Part shown: piece by piece, positions 17,658 to 27,507 of the stretch
How the letters are laid out: each line of letters begins with the position of its first letter
How positions within the stretch are numbered: position 1 is the first letter of the stretch
Assembly: GCA_964413535.1 (NCBI GenBank)
Contig: CAYPTB010000040.1
Span: 310,001-374,000, forward strand
Reading direction: 5' to 3'
From: CAYPTB01 sp964413535
GTDB taxonomy: Bacteria; Planctomycetota; UBA1135; GCA-002686595
Length of the DNA stretch: 64,000 bases
Notes under the pieces: model-generated
Database searches by the model: none
Told to the model about the DNA's origin: nothing
The model's input: only the letters and a program-made list of their open reading frames with translations
Program-made: the position numbers and the translations under genes

Positions 17658-18092
17658 ATGCGGTTCATCACGGCGATCCTGGCGGCCTACCTCGCGCTGT
17701 CGTGCCAGGTGACCGAGTCGGCTCGGTCCGCGAGCCCGACGCCGTTCGTTCGCACGGCGAAGCCGGTTCAGGCCTGGCTCGTGGTGGACGGCGAGACCGA
17801 GCTCGGTTCCGTCGTGCTGTTCTCGACGCCGGGAGAGGACGGCGCCGTGGACGCCTTCTTCAGCATCCGGAACGTGTGGCAGCAGGATCTCGGAATCGTC
17901 GACGAGATGGGCCGCGCCTGGGCCTTCCGCGCACACGCGCAGGAGTCGCAGTGGGTCGGCTCGGGAACCGTCGCGTCGGGTGCCGCCCGCATCCTCGGCG
18001 CGAGTTCCGCTTGCCGCCTCGTCGAGATAGCGCTCGAAGGCCTGGACCCCACGACGCGCGCATCCCGCGCAGTCCCGGCAGGAGATCAGTAG
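17658..18092 (+). CDS. small putative lipoprotein
   Basis: A 144-residue protein with an N-terminal hydrophobic segment ending in LALSC at residues 12-16, compatible with an imperfect lipobox (Ala at -3). The mature part is beta-rich (AWLVVDGETELGSVVLF, DAFFSIRNVWQQDLGIVD) and has a Cys near residue 117. I recognise no family. It begins 3 nt after the YfhO-like gene, so a shared transcript and an envelope role are likely. Confidence 0.7.
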   Translation: MRFITAILAAYLALSCQVTESARSASPTPFVRTAKPVQAWLVVDGETELGSVVLFSTPGEDGAVDAFFSIRNVWQQDLGIVDEMGRAWAFRAHAQESQWVGSGTVASGAARILGASSACRLVEIALEGLDPTTRASRAVPAGDQ

Positions 18093-18388
18093 TCCATCGG
18101 GCGTCCCGGCCTGTTCCGTGGACGCGGCGCGGGACGATGCGCGCGGAGCGGCCGCAAGCCGCCCGTCCCCGCGGCGACGAGGTCGCGCGTCGTGCCCGGC
18201 TCCCGGCGACTGGGAAGGAATGCGATTTCGCAGAGGGATCGCCGGCGCAAGGGAGATGAGCGGGACGCAGGGCTGAAAGGAGCTCCTCCCGGGAGGAAAC
18301 GGTCTCATGCCGACGGGGGCCGTCGCTCGAAGAAGGACCTCGCGCACACGCGTGCGTCGAACCCTACCCCCCCCTGACCGAGTCCCCC

Positions 18389-19315
18389 ATGATCAGGCTC
18401 CAAGCAGGCGAGTACATCGGCTCCTACCGAGTCCAGGACTTCCTCGCGCGAGGCGGCTTCGCTTGCCTCTACCTCGCCGAGGACGAAGCCGGCAACAAGG
18501 TCGCCCTGAAGGTCGGCGACGTGGCCGGCGGCGGCAGGTACATCACGCGCTTCCTCGAGATCACGAGCAAGCGCTCTCCCGACTGGATCAGCCCCGACGA
18601 GACTCCGGGCGAGGCGATCTTCCTGCGCAACGACGGGCTGCGGATCGACTTCCTCGACCTGCACGAGATCGACGACCTCATCCGTCACGAAGCGCTGACG
18701 CTGATCAATGCTCGCAACCAGAACCTGGTTCGCGTGCGTGAAGTCTTCGAGCACGAGGGTCGCCCGATCATCGCGATGGACTACGTGCGCGGGAAGACGC
18801 TGCGCGAGAAGATCCGCGGCCTCGAAGGGATTCGCTTGAACTGGTTCCTCTCGATCATCCGCGCGTTGCGGAAGCTCGGACAGAAGGGCCATCTCGCCTA
18901 TCACGGCGATCTCAAGCCGGAGAACATCATCATCAAGCCGTCGGGCAGCGTGGTGATGATCGATCCAGCCCTGCGCGACACCGACCGCGGACTCATCTCG
19001 ACCACGCCGCACTACAACCCACTCGTCCTTCGCACCCAGAAGGCCGACGTGATGGCGATCGGCGTGATGCTCTACGAGATCCTCACGGGGACGCTGCCCT
19101 TCGACGAGGTGCCGTGGCCCTATGCCGGTCGCGAGCAGGGCGGAGAGGTCGAGCGCTTGTCGCTCTCGTACTTCCTGAGCTACCCGCCGCCGAAGGATCT
19201 GAATCCGAACACGCCGGACGAGCTCGCTCGGATCGTGTACTGCAGCCTCACCGTGCCCGACTACGGACTCACGGAACTCGAGGAGGACCTGATCCGCTTC
19301 CTCCGCAAGGAGTGA
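18389..19315 (+). CDS. protein kinase-like protein (atypical Hanks-type)
   Basis: A 308-residue single-domain kinase fold without membrane anchor. Present are a Gly-rich loop (LARGGFACLY), Lys41 in VALKVG, Glu101 in RHEALTL, and the catalytic loop HGDLKPENIII at 172-182, with HRD changed to HGD. The metal-binding segment is MIDPALRD (Asp192), so DFG is replaced by DPA. An APE-like region and the DVMAIGVMLYEILTG helix F follow. About 50 extra residues lie between the Lys and the Glu of the N lobe. Catalytic Asp174, Lys176, Asn179 and Asp192 remain, so activity is plausible; the substrate is unknown. Confidence 0.85.
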   Translation: MIRLQAGEYIGSYRVQDFLARGGFACLYLAEDEAGNKVALKVGDVAGGGRYITRFLEITSKRSPDWISPDETPGEAIFLRNDGLRIDFLDLHEIDDLIRHEALTLINARNQNLVRVREVFEHEGRPIIAMDYVRGKTLREKIRGLEGIRLNWFLSIIRALRKLGQKGHLAYHGDLKPENIIIKPSGSVVMIDPALRDTDRGLISTTPHYNPLVLRTQKADVMAIGVMLYEILTGTLPFDEVPWPYAGREQGGEVERLSLSYFLSYPPPKDLNPNTPDELARIVYCSLTVPDYGLTELEEDLIRFLRKE

Positions 19316-19334
19316 GCGGAGCGGCGCGCAACGA

Positions 19335-20387
19335 CTAGCGTCGGCGACCCTCTGCGATGCGCGTCTCGGCGAGGCGTTGCGCGGCCTCGCGCGTCGAGAT
19401 GTTCTCCTGCTCTGAGATCTCGAACAGGAGCTTCAGGTTGTCGTAGATCCGGTCGATCCGGCGCAGCGCCTCCGACTCGTCGTACCCGCCGGGAAGGAGC
19501 TCGACCGCCACGTTGATGATGCCGCCGGCGTTGATGACGTAGTCCGGAGCGTAGAGGATCCCGCGGGCGCGCAGATCGTCGGCGTGACGGGGCTCGAGGA
19601 GCTGGTTGTTCGCGCTGCCGGCCACGGCTTTGCACGAGAGACGCGAGACCGTCTCGTCGTTGACACCTGCGCCTCGCGCGCACGGGGCGTAGATGTCGCA
19701 TTCGACGTCGAGGTGTTGCTCCTCGCCGATGGCTTCGAACCCGTACTCCGACGACAGTTCCTTCACTCGCTCCAGGTTGACGTCGCAGATGACGACGTGC
19801 GCGCCGGCCTCCTTGAGGAGCACCGCGAGCCTACCGCCGACCGCGCCGACGCCCTGGATGACGATGCAGCTCCCTTCGAAGCGATCCGAGCCGCGGATCC
19901 TCTCGAGCACGGCGCGCATCCCGTGTAAACAGCCGCGAGCCGTGTACGGCGAGGGATTTCCCGAGCTCCCCGATTCGCGCGAGAGCCCCGTGACCCAGCG
20001 AGTCTCCTTGCGGACGATCTCGAGGTCCGGGATGCCGATGTTCATGTCTTCGGCAGTGATGTACTTCCCGCCGACTTGGTCGATGAACCGACCCATGGCC
20101 CGGAACAGGAGCTCGGACTTCTGGGTCTTCGGATCGCCGATGATCACCGACTTCCCTCCGCCGAGCCCCGTTTCCGCGACGGCCGACTTGAAGGTCATCC
20201 CGCGCGCGAGGCGCAGCACGTCGAACAGGGCCTCGTCCTCGGAGACGTAGGGCCACATGCGCATCCCGCCCAGCGCGGGCCCGAGGGTCGTGTCGTGGAT
20301 TGCGATGATGGCGTGCAGGCCCGAGTCCGCGTCGCGGCAGCGGAGTACTTTCTCGTAACCGTCGACCTGAATCTCGGAGAGTTCCAT
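19335..20387 (-). CDS. Glu/Leu/Phe/Val dehydrogenase (leucine dehydrogenase-like)
   Basis: A 350-residue amino-acid dehydrogenase. TLGPALGGMRMWPY, the catalytic lysines in MTFKSAVAETGLGGGKSVI (Lys67 and Lys79) and TAEDMNIGIPDLE match leucine/phenylalanine dehydrogenases. The NAD domain begins VIQGVGAVGGRLA (GxGxxG), and the end of the Rossmann fold includes AGSANNQLL and DYVINAGGIINV. It catalyses reversible oxidative deamination of branched-chain or aromatic amino acids. Length is near the typical 350-365. Convergent with the kinase-like gene, 19 nt apart. Confidence 0.92.
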   Translation of the reverse strand: MELSEIQVDGYEKVLRCRDADSGLHAIIAIHDTTLGPALGGMRMWPYVSEDEALFDVLRLARGMTFKSAVAETGLGGGKSVIIGDPKTQKSELLFRAMGRFIDQVGGKYITAEDMNIGIPDLEIVRKETRWVTGLSRESGSSGNPSPYTARGCLHGMRAVLERIRGSDRFEGSCIVIQGVGAVGGRLAVLLKEAGAHVVICDVNLERVKELSSEYGFEAIGEEQHLDVECDIYAPCARGAGVNDETVSRLSCKAVAGSANNQLLEPRHADDLRARGILYAPDYVINAGGIINVAVELLPGGYDESEALRRIDRIYDNLKLLFEISEQENISTREAAQRLAETRIAEGRRR

Positions 20388-20608
20388 CAGGGCTGCGCTC
20401 CTCCCGCGGGCGAACGACGCTCGGGATCCGCTCGGTGACCCGACCGCCCCCCGAAAAAAGGGCGCGGGAGCTTATCAGGGTCGGCGTTCACGTCCAGGGA
20501 CAGCATGCCTGACGGCCCTGAACGCGGAGCACGCAAGGAGATCCAGGAGGAACCCTCGGGGTCCGTGGAAGGGTTCTCGGCCCGGCCTCGCGAGGGGCTG
20601 TCGGGCGA

Positions 20609-23032
20609 TCATGCGGCCGAGCTGTCGTCGTCGGGACCGGCCTCGCTGGGAGCGCCCGCGTCCCCCGACTCGGCAACGGCGCGGGCGTTCTTGCACTCCG
20701 GATAGCCCGAGCAGGCGAGGAACTCCTTCCCCCAGCGGCTCGTCTTCACGACCATCGGGCGGTTGCACTTGTCGCAGATCACGCCCGATTCGCGCGGTTT
20801 CTCGCGCAGCTCGTCGGGCAGCGGCTTCGCGTTCCGGCACTTCGGGAAGCTCGAGCAAGCCAGGAACGGCCCTCGGCGGGATTGCTTGACGATCATCGGG
20901 CTCGAGCACTTGTCGCAATCGATCCCGGTCGGCTTCGCCTCGAGGATCTTGCCCTCGTCGTCGACCGACGCCGTGCTCTTGCACTTCGGGAACGCCGTGC
21001 ACGCGAGGAAACGCCCGCGCTTCCCGTTGCGGATGACCATCGGCGACTCACACTTCGGGCAGGTGTAGTCCGTCTCGACGACCTCCGACGCGGGGCGCGG
21101 ACCGTCCATCGGCATCGTGTTCTTGCAGGTCGGGTAGTTCGAGCAGCCCAGGAACTTCCCGCGCTTGTTGTAGAGGACCGCCATCGGAGACCCGCACTTG
21201 TCGCATTTCCGGTCGGTGAGCTCCGGATTCAGCTTCAAGCTCGGCATCGCCGTCTCGGCCTTCTCCATGTCCTTCGAGAAGACGTCGTGGAAGTCCTTGA
21301 CGACCTTCGACCAGCGGAGCTTGCCTTCCTCGACGCGATCGAGATCGGACTCCATCTGCGACGTGAAGTTGACGTTGATCAAGTCGCCGAAGTGGTCCAC
21401 GAGCCGATCGGTGACGATCTCGCCGAGCTCCGTGGCGAAGAATCGGCGCGTCTCCAATTTGACGTACCCGCGGTCCTGGATGGTCGAGATGATCGTCGCG
21501 TACGTCGACGGGCGTCCGATGCCCTTCTTCTCCAGCTCCTTCACGAGCGTGGCTTCCGAGAAACGCGGGGGCGGCTGCGTGAAGTGCTGCGAAGCCTCGA
21601 TCTGCTCGGGGGGATAGCGCTGACCCTGGTCGAGCCCCTTCGGAAGGCTCTGCTCCGCCTCGGAGTCCTTCTCGCGCTCCTGCGTGAAGACGCGCAGGTG
21701 GCCGTCGAACACCGTGACCTCGCCTTGAGCGACGAACTTGGGTCGGCCCTTGTCCTCCGTTCCGGGCGCTCGCACTTCCCCGGCGTGCGTGAACGTCGCC
21801 GTCGTCACGTTGAACAGCGCCGGAGCCATCTGGCTCGCGACGAACTTGCGCCAGATCAGGTTGTAGAGCTTGAACTGATCGTCGCTCAGGGCCTTGGCGA
21901 TGCGATCGGGCGTGTGCGCAACCTCGGTCGGCCGAATCGCCTCGTGCGCTTCCTGGGCGCCCTTGCTCTTCGTGCGGTGCACGTTCGGCTGAGCGGGAAG
22001 GTAGTCGGGACCGTATTCCGCGGGGATCAGTTCGCGCACCTGCGTGATGGCGTCCTGGCTCACGCGCGTCGAGTCCGTGCGCATGTACGTGATGAGGCCG
22101 ACCGAGCCCTCGCCGGGGATCTCGATCCCCTCGTAGAGCTGCTGCGCGATCATCATCGTCTTGCGCGAGCTGAAGCGCAGCATGGTCGCAGCCTTCTGCT
22201 GCAGTTGACTCGTGGTGAACGGCGGCGTGGGGCGTCGGGTCTTGGGCTTCACTTCGAGCTCTTCGAGCTCGAGCGCGTCGCCGCCGATGGAGGCGATCAC
22301 CGCCTTGGCGCCGCTCTCGTCCAGGTCCTTGTCGATCCGCTGCTCGCCGATTCGGCGCAGCTCGGCGTCGAACGGCTGGCCGTCGACCTTCATGTGGGCG
22401 GTGACGCGCCAGTACTCCTCGCTGACGAAGGCGCGGATCTCCTTCTCGCGCTCGACGATCAGCCGGACGGCCACGGACTGCACGCGCCCGGCGGAGAGTC
22501 CCTTGGCGATCTTCTTCCAGAGGAGCGGCGAGAGCTTGTACCCCATGATCCGATCGAGCACGCGCCGCGCCTGTTGCGCCTCGACCTTGTCCATGTCGAC
22601 CTTGCCCGGCTGCTCGAAGGCTCCGAGGACGGCCTTCTTCGTGATCTCGTTGAAGACCACGCGGAAGACCTTTTCGTCGGCGGCCTCGAGCGCGATGGCG
22701 AGGTGCCACGCGATGGCCTCACCCTCGCGATCCATATCGGGAGCGAGGTAGATCGCGGAGGCGTCCTTCGCGGCCTTCTTCAGCTCCGCGACCACCTTGC
22801 CCTTGCCGCGGATCGTCGTGTACTCGGGCTCGAACCCGTGCTCGATGTCGATCCCGAACTTCCCTTTGGGGAGATCCCGGATGTGGCCCATCGAGGCCTT
22901 CACGACGAAGTCCTTGCCGAGGTACTTGTTGATGGTGCGAGCCTTGGCGGGGCTCTCCACGATCACGAGGGACTTCTTCGAGCTCTGCTTGCTCCTCGGC
23001 TTCCCACCGTTCGGGTTCTTTGCTTCCGTCAT
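20609..23032 (-). CDS. topA: DNA topoisomerase I
   Basis: An 807-residue type IA topoisomerase. The Toprim domain opens with KSLVIVESPAKARTINKYLG and includes LAPDMDREGEAIAWHL with the DxDxxGE-type acidic residues. The catalytic tyrosine is in GLITYMRTDSTR (about residue 316), and SAGRVQSVAVRL is present. The C-terminus has four tandem CxxC zinc ribbons, each with a following Cys pair in FLxCxxxPxCK, as in TopA proteins with C-terminal DNA-binding zinc domains. It relaxes negative supercoils. Start ATG 23032 is preceded by GGAGAACCC; a further upstream ATG adds only Pro-rich sequence. Confidence 0.96.
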   Translation of the reverse strand: MTEAKNPNGGKPRSKQSSKKSLVIVESPAKARTINKYLGKDFVVKASMGHIRDLPKGKFGIDIEHGFEPEYTTIRGKGKVVAELKKAAKDASAIYLAPDMDREGEAIAWHLAIALEAADEKVFRVVFNEITKKAVLGAFEQPGKVDMDKVEAQQARRVLDRIMGYKLSPLLWKKIAKGLSAGRVQSVAVRLIVEREKEIRAFVSEEYWRVTAHMKVDGQPFDAELRRIGEQRIDKDLDESGAKAVIASIGGDALELEELEVKPKTRRPTPPFTTSQLQQKAATMLRFSSRKTMMIAQQLYEGIEIPGEGSVGLITYMRTDSTRVSQDAITQVRELIPAEYGPDYLPAQPNVHRTKSKGAQEAHEAIRPTEVAHTPDRIAKALSDDQFKLYNLIWRKFVASQMAPALFNVTTATFTHAGEVRAPGTEDKGRPKFVAQGEVTVFDGHLRVFTQEREKDSEAEQSLPKGLDQGQRYPPEQIEASQHFTQPPPRFSEATLVKELEKKGIGRPSTYATIISTIQDRGYVKLETRRFFATELGEIVTDRLVDHFGDLINVNFTSQMESDLDRVEEGKLRWSKVVKDFHDVFSKDMEKAETAMPSLKLNPELTDRKCDKCGSPMAVLYNKRGKFLGCSNYPTCKNTMPMDGPRPASEVVETDYTCPKCESPMVIRNGKRGRFLACTAFPKCKSTASVDDEGKILEAKPTGIDCDKCSSPMIVKQSRRGPFLACSSFPKCRNAKPLPDELREKPRESGVICDKCNRPMVVKTSRWGKEFLACSGYPECKNARAVAESGDAGAPSEAGPDDDSSAA

Positions 23033-23349
23033 GGGTTCTCCGAAGGTCCCGGCCGCCGCTCGCTCGAGCGCGGGGGACCGCGGGGAATGAGGGCTCCTTA
23101 TTGGAGGTGGTTCCTCCGCAGTCAACGGGCGAGGCCGGGACCCCGGGGAGGGCGGCAGCAAGCCGTCGCCCTGCCGCGTCGAGGTCGTAACCTCCTTTCA
23201 AACAAAGGCTTGTGGCTTCGAATTCGCCCGCTCTGCCCGCCCGCACGCGTTGCAGCGGACGATCGTGCCTAAGCGCAACGGGGCCGCGAACTTAGCTACC
23301 GCCCTCCCGGGGGCTCGCAGGGAATGCTCCCCGAGCTAGGCTCGCGCCG
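23033..23349. other. intergenic region between topA and the helicase gene
   Basis: About 320 bases between divergently transcribed genes. No ORF, RNA family or clear terminator. It should contain both promoters; I cannot assign -10/-35 boxes with confidence. Confidence 0.4.
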
Positions 23350-26300
23350 ATGATCCTGCGCGCCGCGGAGACCGACACGCCGTCCGACCGCGAGCTCCAA
23401 GGCGCTTTGGACGTCGCCTTCGCGGCGCTGTGGGCCACCGGCCCCGATGTGCGCCGCGACCGCGTCTTCCGCATCCAAGCGCTGCGCCGGGTCGGGGGCA
23501 CCGCGCAGGTCTTCGACACTCTGTGCCGGCCCTTCGACGACGCTGCTGGCGGCGGCGAGGCCACCCAGCGCATGGCGCGCGAGTACGGGGTGGCGGGTGG
23601 CGAGCTCGCGGACGCGCCGACCGCCGAAGAAGCTTGGCCGCACCTGGCGGAGTTCCTCGCCGGTCGCACGGTCCTCACCACCGATCGCGCGGAGTTCGAG
23701 GGGCGTAGCGCGGTGCTCGGCGGCGCACACCCACGGCCGGAGCACGTGCTCGGACTCGGTGAGATCGCCGAGGTGCTCTGCCCGGGGCGACTCTCGGGCC
23801 TGGGCGAGAACCTGATCGCTGAGATCGTTCCGCGTTCGACGGGAGCGCGGCGCGCGGTGGGTCCGCGCGAGTTGCGCGCGGCCGCCGGCGCCTTGGTGGG
23901 TAGCTTCCTCGAGCTCGATCCGGCGGCGATCGCGTTGGCCGTGCGCGGCTACCGACTCGCCTCGCGCTCCCTCGCTCGAATCGAACCGCGGGCGGCCCGG
24001 ACCCTGTCTTCGATCCTCGAGCTCGCGGCGGCGCCGCGCGCCTGGGCGGATGCCGAGGACCAGCTCTTCCCGCTGCATCCCGGCCTGCGCGAGGGCGTCG
24101 TCCAGTCGGCTCTCGACCGGCACAGCGACCTCGCGGGCGCGCTCGCCGTCCTGACGCCGCCCTGGACGACGCCCGAGAACGACGCCTCGCCGCCGCTGCC
24201 GCCCGACCTGCCCGACCCACGGCCCCTCGATCCGGACGACGAGCGGCGCCTGGACGAAGCCTTCCGGCACCACCTGCCGCTCCTGTTCGGCGGCTCCTAC
24301 CGGCGCGGCCAGCACGAGGTCGCCAAGGCGGTGGCGCAGAGCCTCGGCGCGGGCGAGCTGCTCCTCGTGCACGCTCCGACCGGGACGGGCAAGACGCTCG
24401 CGTACCTCGTGCCGGCGGCGATGTGGGCGGCGCGCAACGGCGTCCGGCTGTGCGTCGCGACGTTCACACGCGCCCTGCAGGAGCAGGCGATGGACCGCGA
24501 AGTCCCGCTCGCGCTCGAGCTCCTGCGCCGGAGCGGCTTTCCCCATCCGCCGCGCATCGCCGTCCTCAAGGGACGGCAGAACTACCTGTGCTGGCGCGCG
24601 CTCGAGCTCATGGCGCCCCTCGATCTGGACGCGGGGTCGAGCTCGTACGCCTGGACGCGCGCCGCGCTGTTCGCCCTGACGGATGCGGTCGGCGACCTCG
24701 ATCGGCTGCCGCGGCGTTCGGAGCTCTTCTTCGAGGACGCGCGCGATTCCGAGCGCGAGCTCACCCGATTGCTGCGCCGCACGCGCGCCGAATCCGGCTG
24801 CTGCCGCGAGCGGCGCGACCGCTCGACCTGCGCCGCCGAGGCGGCTCGGCGGCGCGCGGAACGCTCGCACGTCGTCATCACCAATCATGCCCTGGCCCTC
24901 TCGCGGAAGAACTTCTTCCGCTACGCCGTCTTCGACGAGTGCGAGCACCTGCACGACCAGGCGCACGCGGCTTGGAGCCATGTCCTGCCGATCGCGCGGG
25001 CGCGCGAGCTCCTCCACGCTCTCCTCGACTCGAATCGCGATCCAAGGGGCCCGCTCGAGCGCGTGCTGTCGGCCGCCCTGGGGGAGAGCGAAGCGCACGG
25101 TTCTGCAGCGCGCTGCTCCGAGCTCCACGCAGCTTCGTTGGACGCGCTCGGGCACCTCGAGCAGTCGGTCCAGGCGTTCAAGGCCTGGCGCGCCTCGATC
25201 GGCGCGGAGCGCGAGGAGAAGGACGCTCACTCGCTCTTCCGCGAGTACGCGGCTTCGGAGCGCGGGGAGAGTCTGCTCGAGGCCCACGCGCTCCTCGCCG
25301 CGGCCTGGAACGAGCTCACGGTCGAGCTCGCGGCCCTGTCGGAGCACCTCGAGCAGGTCGCCGTGCGCGGCAAGCCCCGGTTGCGGCGCGCGCTCGACCT
25401 GGCGCGCACCGACCTCGAGGAAGCGCTGCTCGGGATCACGGCCTGGATCCCGCGCGACGAGAACGGCGCCGCCTTTCGACCGGAGACCTTCTACGACGTC
25501 GAAACGGACGCGCGCGGACGCGACGCGCTGGCGGCGCGCGTGCTCCTGCCGCACGAGTACCTCGGTCGCTACTACTTCCCCGAGCTGCGCGCGGGCGTCT
25601 GCATCTCCGCCACGACCTACCTCGGCGGGGGCTTCGAGACCTCGGCGGCCTACCTCGGGCTCCAGCGCGCCGCTCACCCCGCCCCCGACGAGGCGCGCGA
25701 GCCCACGCCGTTCCGAACCTTCCACGCGCCGGCCCCCTTCGACTACGCGCGCGTCCTGGTCGCGGTCCCGCGCGATGCGCCGGCGTTCCACAGCCGCAGC
25801 AAGGAAGCCTTCCTCGAGTACACCCGCCGCTTCGTGCGCGAGCTCGGCCTGCGCACGCGCGGGCGCATGCTCGTGCTGTTCACGAACGCGGCCGACTGCG
25901 TGGCTTGCGGGCGCGAGCTCGTCCCGTTCTTCGCCGAGCGCGGGATCCCGTTCTGGTACCAGCGCATGGAGGGAACGGAGAAGGAGGAGCTGGCCGAGCT
26001 CTTCCGCAGCCGCATCGACTCGATCCTGTTCGGCCTCGACACCTTCTGGTACGGCGCGGACTTCCCGGGTGAAACGCTCGAGTACCTCGTGATCGTCAAG
26101 CTCCCCTACGGCGTCCCCGACCGCTACCACCACGCGCAGTGCGCCGCGCTGGGCGTCGGCGAGCAGCGCCGCTCGATCTACATGCCGCGCGCGCTGGCGA
26201 AGTTCCGCCAGGGCTTCGGGCGGTTGATGCGCAAGGAGACCGATCGCGGCTGCGTCTTCGTGCTCGACGGGCGCGTCCTCGACCCGCGGCATCGCGCCTT

Positions 26301-26529
26301 CCTGCGCGAGATCCCGCTCGACGGCGTCGCGCCGCGCGCGGAGGACGAGAGCCGCGCGCGTTTCTTCCGGGGCGAGACCGAGCGCTGCCTGCACGAAGCG
26401 CTCGCCCACATGGGCATGCTCGCCGACGCCAAGAAGCACGAGGCGTTGCGCGAGCGCGCCGCCCCAGCGGCGGCCGAGCCGGACGCGGAGGGCCCGCTCG
26501 ACCTGACCGAGGAAGATCTGCCCTTCTGA
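23350..26529 (+). CDS. DinG/Rad3-like superfamily 2 helicase with degenerate exonuclease domain
   Basis: A 1059-residue ATP-dependent helicase. Walker A APTGTGKTLAYL is near residue 341 and the Walker B motif is VFDECEHLHDQ (about 527), a DECEH in place of DEAH. Between them are YLCWRALE and SGCCRERRDRSTC, candidate ligands of the XPD/DinG-type Fe-S cluster. Motif VI is FGRLMRKETDRG. The first about 200 residues resemble the DEDDh exonuclease domain of Gram-positive DinG, but acidic residues are replaced (ALWATG where DxET is expected, TTDRAEF in place of HNxxFD), so nuclease activity is probably lost. Likely acts on R-loops or stalled forks. Confidence 0.85.
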   Translation: MILRAAETDTPSDRELQGALDVAFAALWATGPDVRRDRVFRIQALRRVGGTAQVFDTLCRPFDDAAGGGEATQRMAREYGVAGGELADAPTAEEAWPHLAEFLAGRTVLTTDRAEFEGRSAVLGGAHPRPEHVLGLGEIAEVLCPGRLSGLGENLIAEIVPRSTGARRAVGPRELRAAAGALVGSFLELDPAAIALAVRGYRLASRSLARIEPRAARTLSSILELAAAPRAWADAEDQLFPLHPGLREGVVQSALDRHSDLAGALAVLTPPWTTPENDASPPLPPDLPDPRPLDPDDERRLDEAFRHHLPLLFGGSYRRGQHEVAKAVAQSLGAGELLLVHAPTGTGKTLAYLVPAAMWAARNGVRLCVATFTRALQEQAMDREVPLALELLRRSGFPHPPRIAVLKGRQNYLCWRALELMAPLDLDAGSSSYAWTRAALFALTDAVGDLDRLPRRSELFFEDARDSERELTRLLRRTRAESGCCRERRDRSTCAAEAARRRAERSHVVITNHALALSRKNFFRYAVFDECEHLHDQAHAAWSHVLPIARARELLHALLDSNRDPRGPLERVLSAALGESEAHGSAARCSELHAASLDALGHLEQSVQAFKAWRASIGAEREEKDAHSLFREYAASERGESLLEAHALLAAAWNELTVELAALSEHLEQVAVRGKPRLRRALDLARTDLEEALLGITAWIPRDENGAAFRPETFYDVETDARGRDALAARVLLPHEYLGRYYFPELRAGVCISATTYLGGGFETSAAYLGLQRAAHPAPDEAREPTPFRTFHAPAPFDYARVLVAVPRDAPAFHSRSKEAFLEYTRRFVRELGLRTRGRMLVLFTNAADCVACGRELVPFFAERGIPFWYQRMEGTEKEELAELFRSRIDSILFGLDTFWYGADFPGETLEYLVIVKLPYGVPDRYHHAQCAALGVGEQRRSIYMPRALAKFRQGFGRLMRKETDRGCVFVLDGRVLDPRHRAFLREIPLDGVAPRAEDESRARFFRGETERCLHEALAHMGMLADAKKHEALRERAAPAAAEPDAEGPLDLTEEDLPF

Positions 26530-26583
26530 CCTACGGCGCCCGCGAGCCGCTGGGTCGAGCGCGGATCGGAAGTACCCTGGGTC

Positions 26584-27507
26584 ATGCCCGCCGCGCCCCC
26601 GTCGAACGCTGAATGGACCGAGGTCCTCGTGCTCGTTCCGCGCGGCTGGGAAGAGCTCGTGGCCGACGTCCTATGCCGAGCGTCGGGAACTTCCGTCGCC
26701 ATCGGCGACGTGGGTCGCGTGCGGCCGCCGGCTCCGGGCGGCAAGGTCTGGGTGCGTACGGCGCTCTCGCCGGACCGCGCCGGGCAGGTAGCACGCCGCG
26801 CACTCAGCGACGCGTTGGCTGCCCTGGCCGGCCTCACGGGCGAGCCGGAGCTCGGCGGTCTCGAGACCGCGTTCCGCGCCATTCCCGCGGAAGACTGGGC
26901 GAACGCGTGGCAAAAGACCTGGAAGCCGTTTCGCGTCGGACGCCTGTGCGTCGTCGCGCCGCACCGGCGGAGCGCGCTGCGCGCGGACGACGTGGCCCTC
27001 GAACTCGTCCCAGGCGGCGCGTTCGGCACCGGCCGCCACGCGACGACGCGCGCCTGCCTGCGCCTCCTGCAGGAGCGGGTGCGCGAGGGGCAACGCGTGC
27101 TCGACGCCGGGACGGGCACCGGCATCCTGGCCGTGGCCGCTGCGCTCTTCGGCGCATCGTCCACGCTGGGCTTCGACGTCGATCCGAGCTCGGAGCCGTT
27201 CGCCACGGATCTCGCCCGCCGCAACGGCGTCGCGGACCGCTGCCGCTTCGTGACCAGCGGCTTCGAGGTCCTCGAAGGCCACGCCGACCCCTTCGACGGC
27301 GTGTTCGCGAACCTCTACTCCGACCTGATCCAGCAATACGCGGGTGTGCTCGCGGCGCACGTCCGTCCCTCCGGCTGGTGCGTGTTCTCCGGGTGCCCGG
27401 AGCTGAATCTCGAGCCGACCTGGCGCGCGATCGAGACCGCCGGCTTCACCGATCTCGAGCTCTCTCGCCGCGGAAGGTGGTGCACCGTTTCCGGCCGCAA
27501 GAACTAG
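26584..27507 (+). CDS. prmA: ribosomal protein L11 methyltransferase-like protein
   Basis: A 307-residue class I methyltransferase matching PrmA. An N-terminal ferredoxin-like half is followed by the linker DWANAWQKTWKPFRVG, then PGGAFGTGRHATTRACL and the SAM-binding DAGTGTGILAVAA (about residue 174). The usual NI-hydrophobic catalytic segment appears as FANLYSDLI. PrmA trimethylates Lys/N-terminal positions of ribosomal protein L11. Length is close to E. coli PrmA (293). It lies 54 nt downstream of the helicase gene. Confidence 0.9.
   Translation: MPAAPPSNAEWTEVLVLVPRGWEELVADVLCRASGTSVAIGDVGRVRPPAPGGKVWVRTALSPDRAGQVARRALSDALAALAGLTGEPELGGLETAFRAIPAEDWANAWQKTWKPFRVGRLCVVAPHRRSALRADDVALELVPGGAFGTGRHATTRACLRLLQERVREGQRVLDAGTGTGILAVAAALFGASSTLGFDVDPSSEPFATDLARRNGVADRCRFVTSGFEVLEGHADPFDGVFANLYSDLIQQYAGVLAAHVRPSGWCVFSGCPELNLEPTWRAIETAGFTDLELSRRGRWCTVSGRKN

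Noticed and set aside
20388..20608. T-run and GC-rich hairpin downstream of topA as a terminator
   Set aside because: The TTTTTT run near 20455-20461 is inside, not after, a good stem, so an intrinsic terminator could not be supported. It may belong to the promoter of the dehydrogenase gene.
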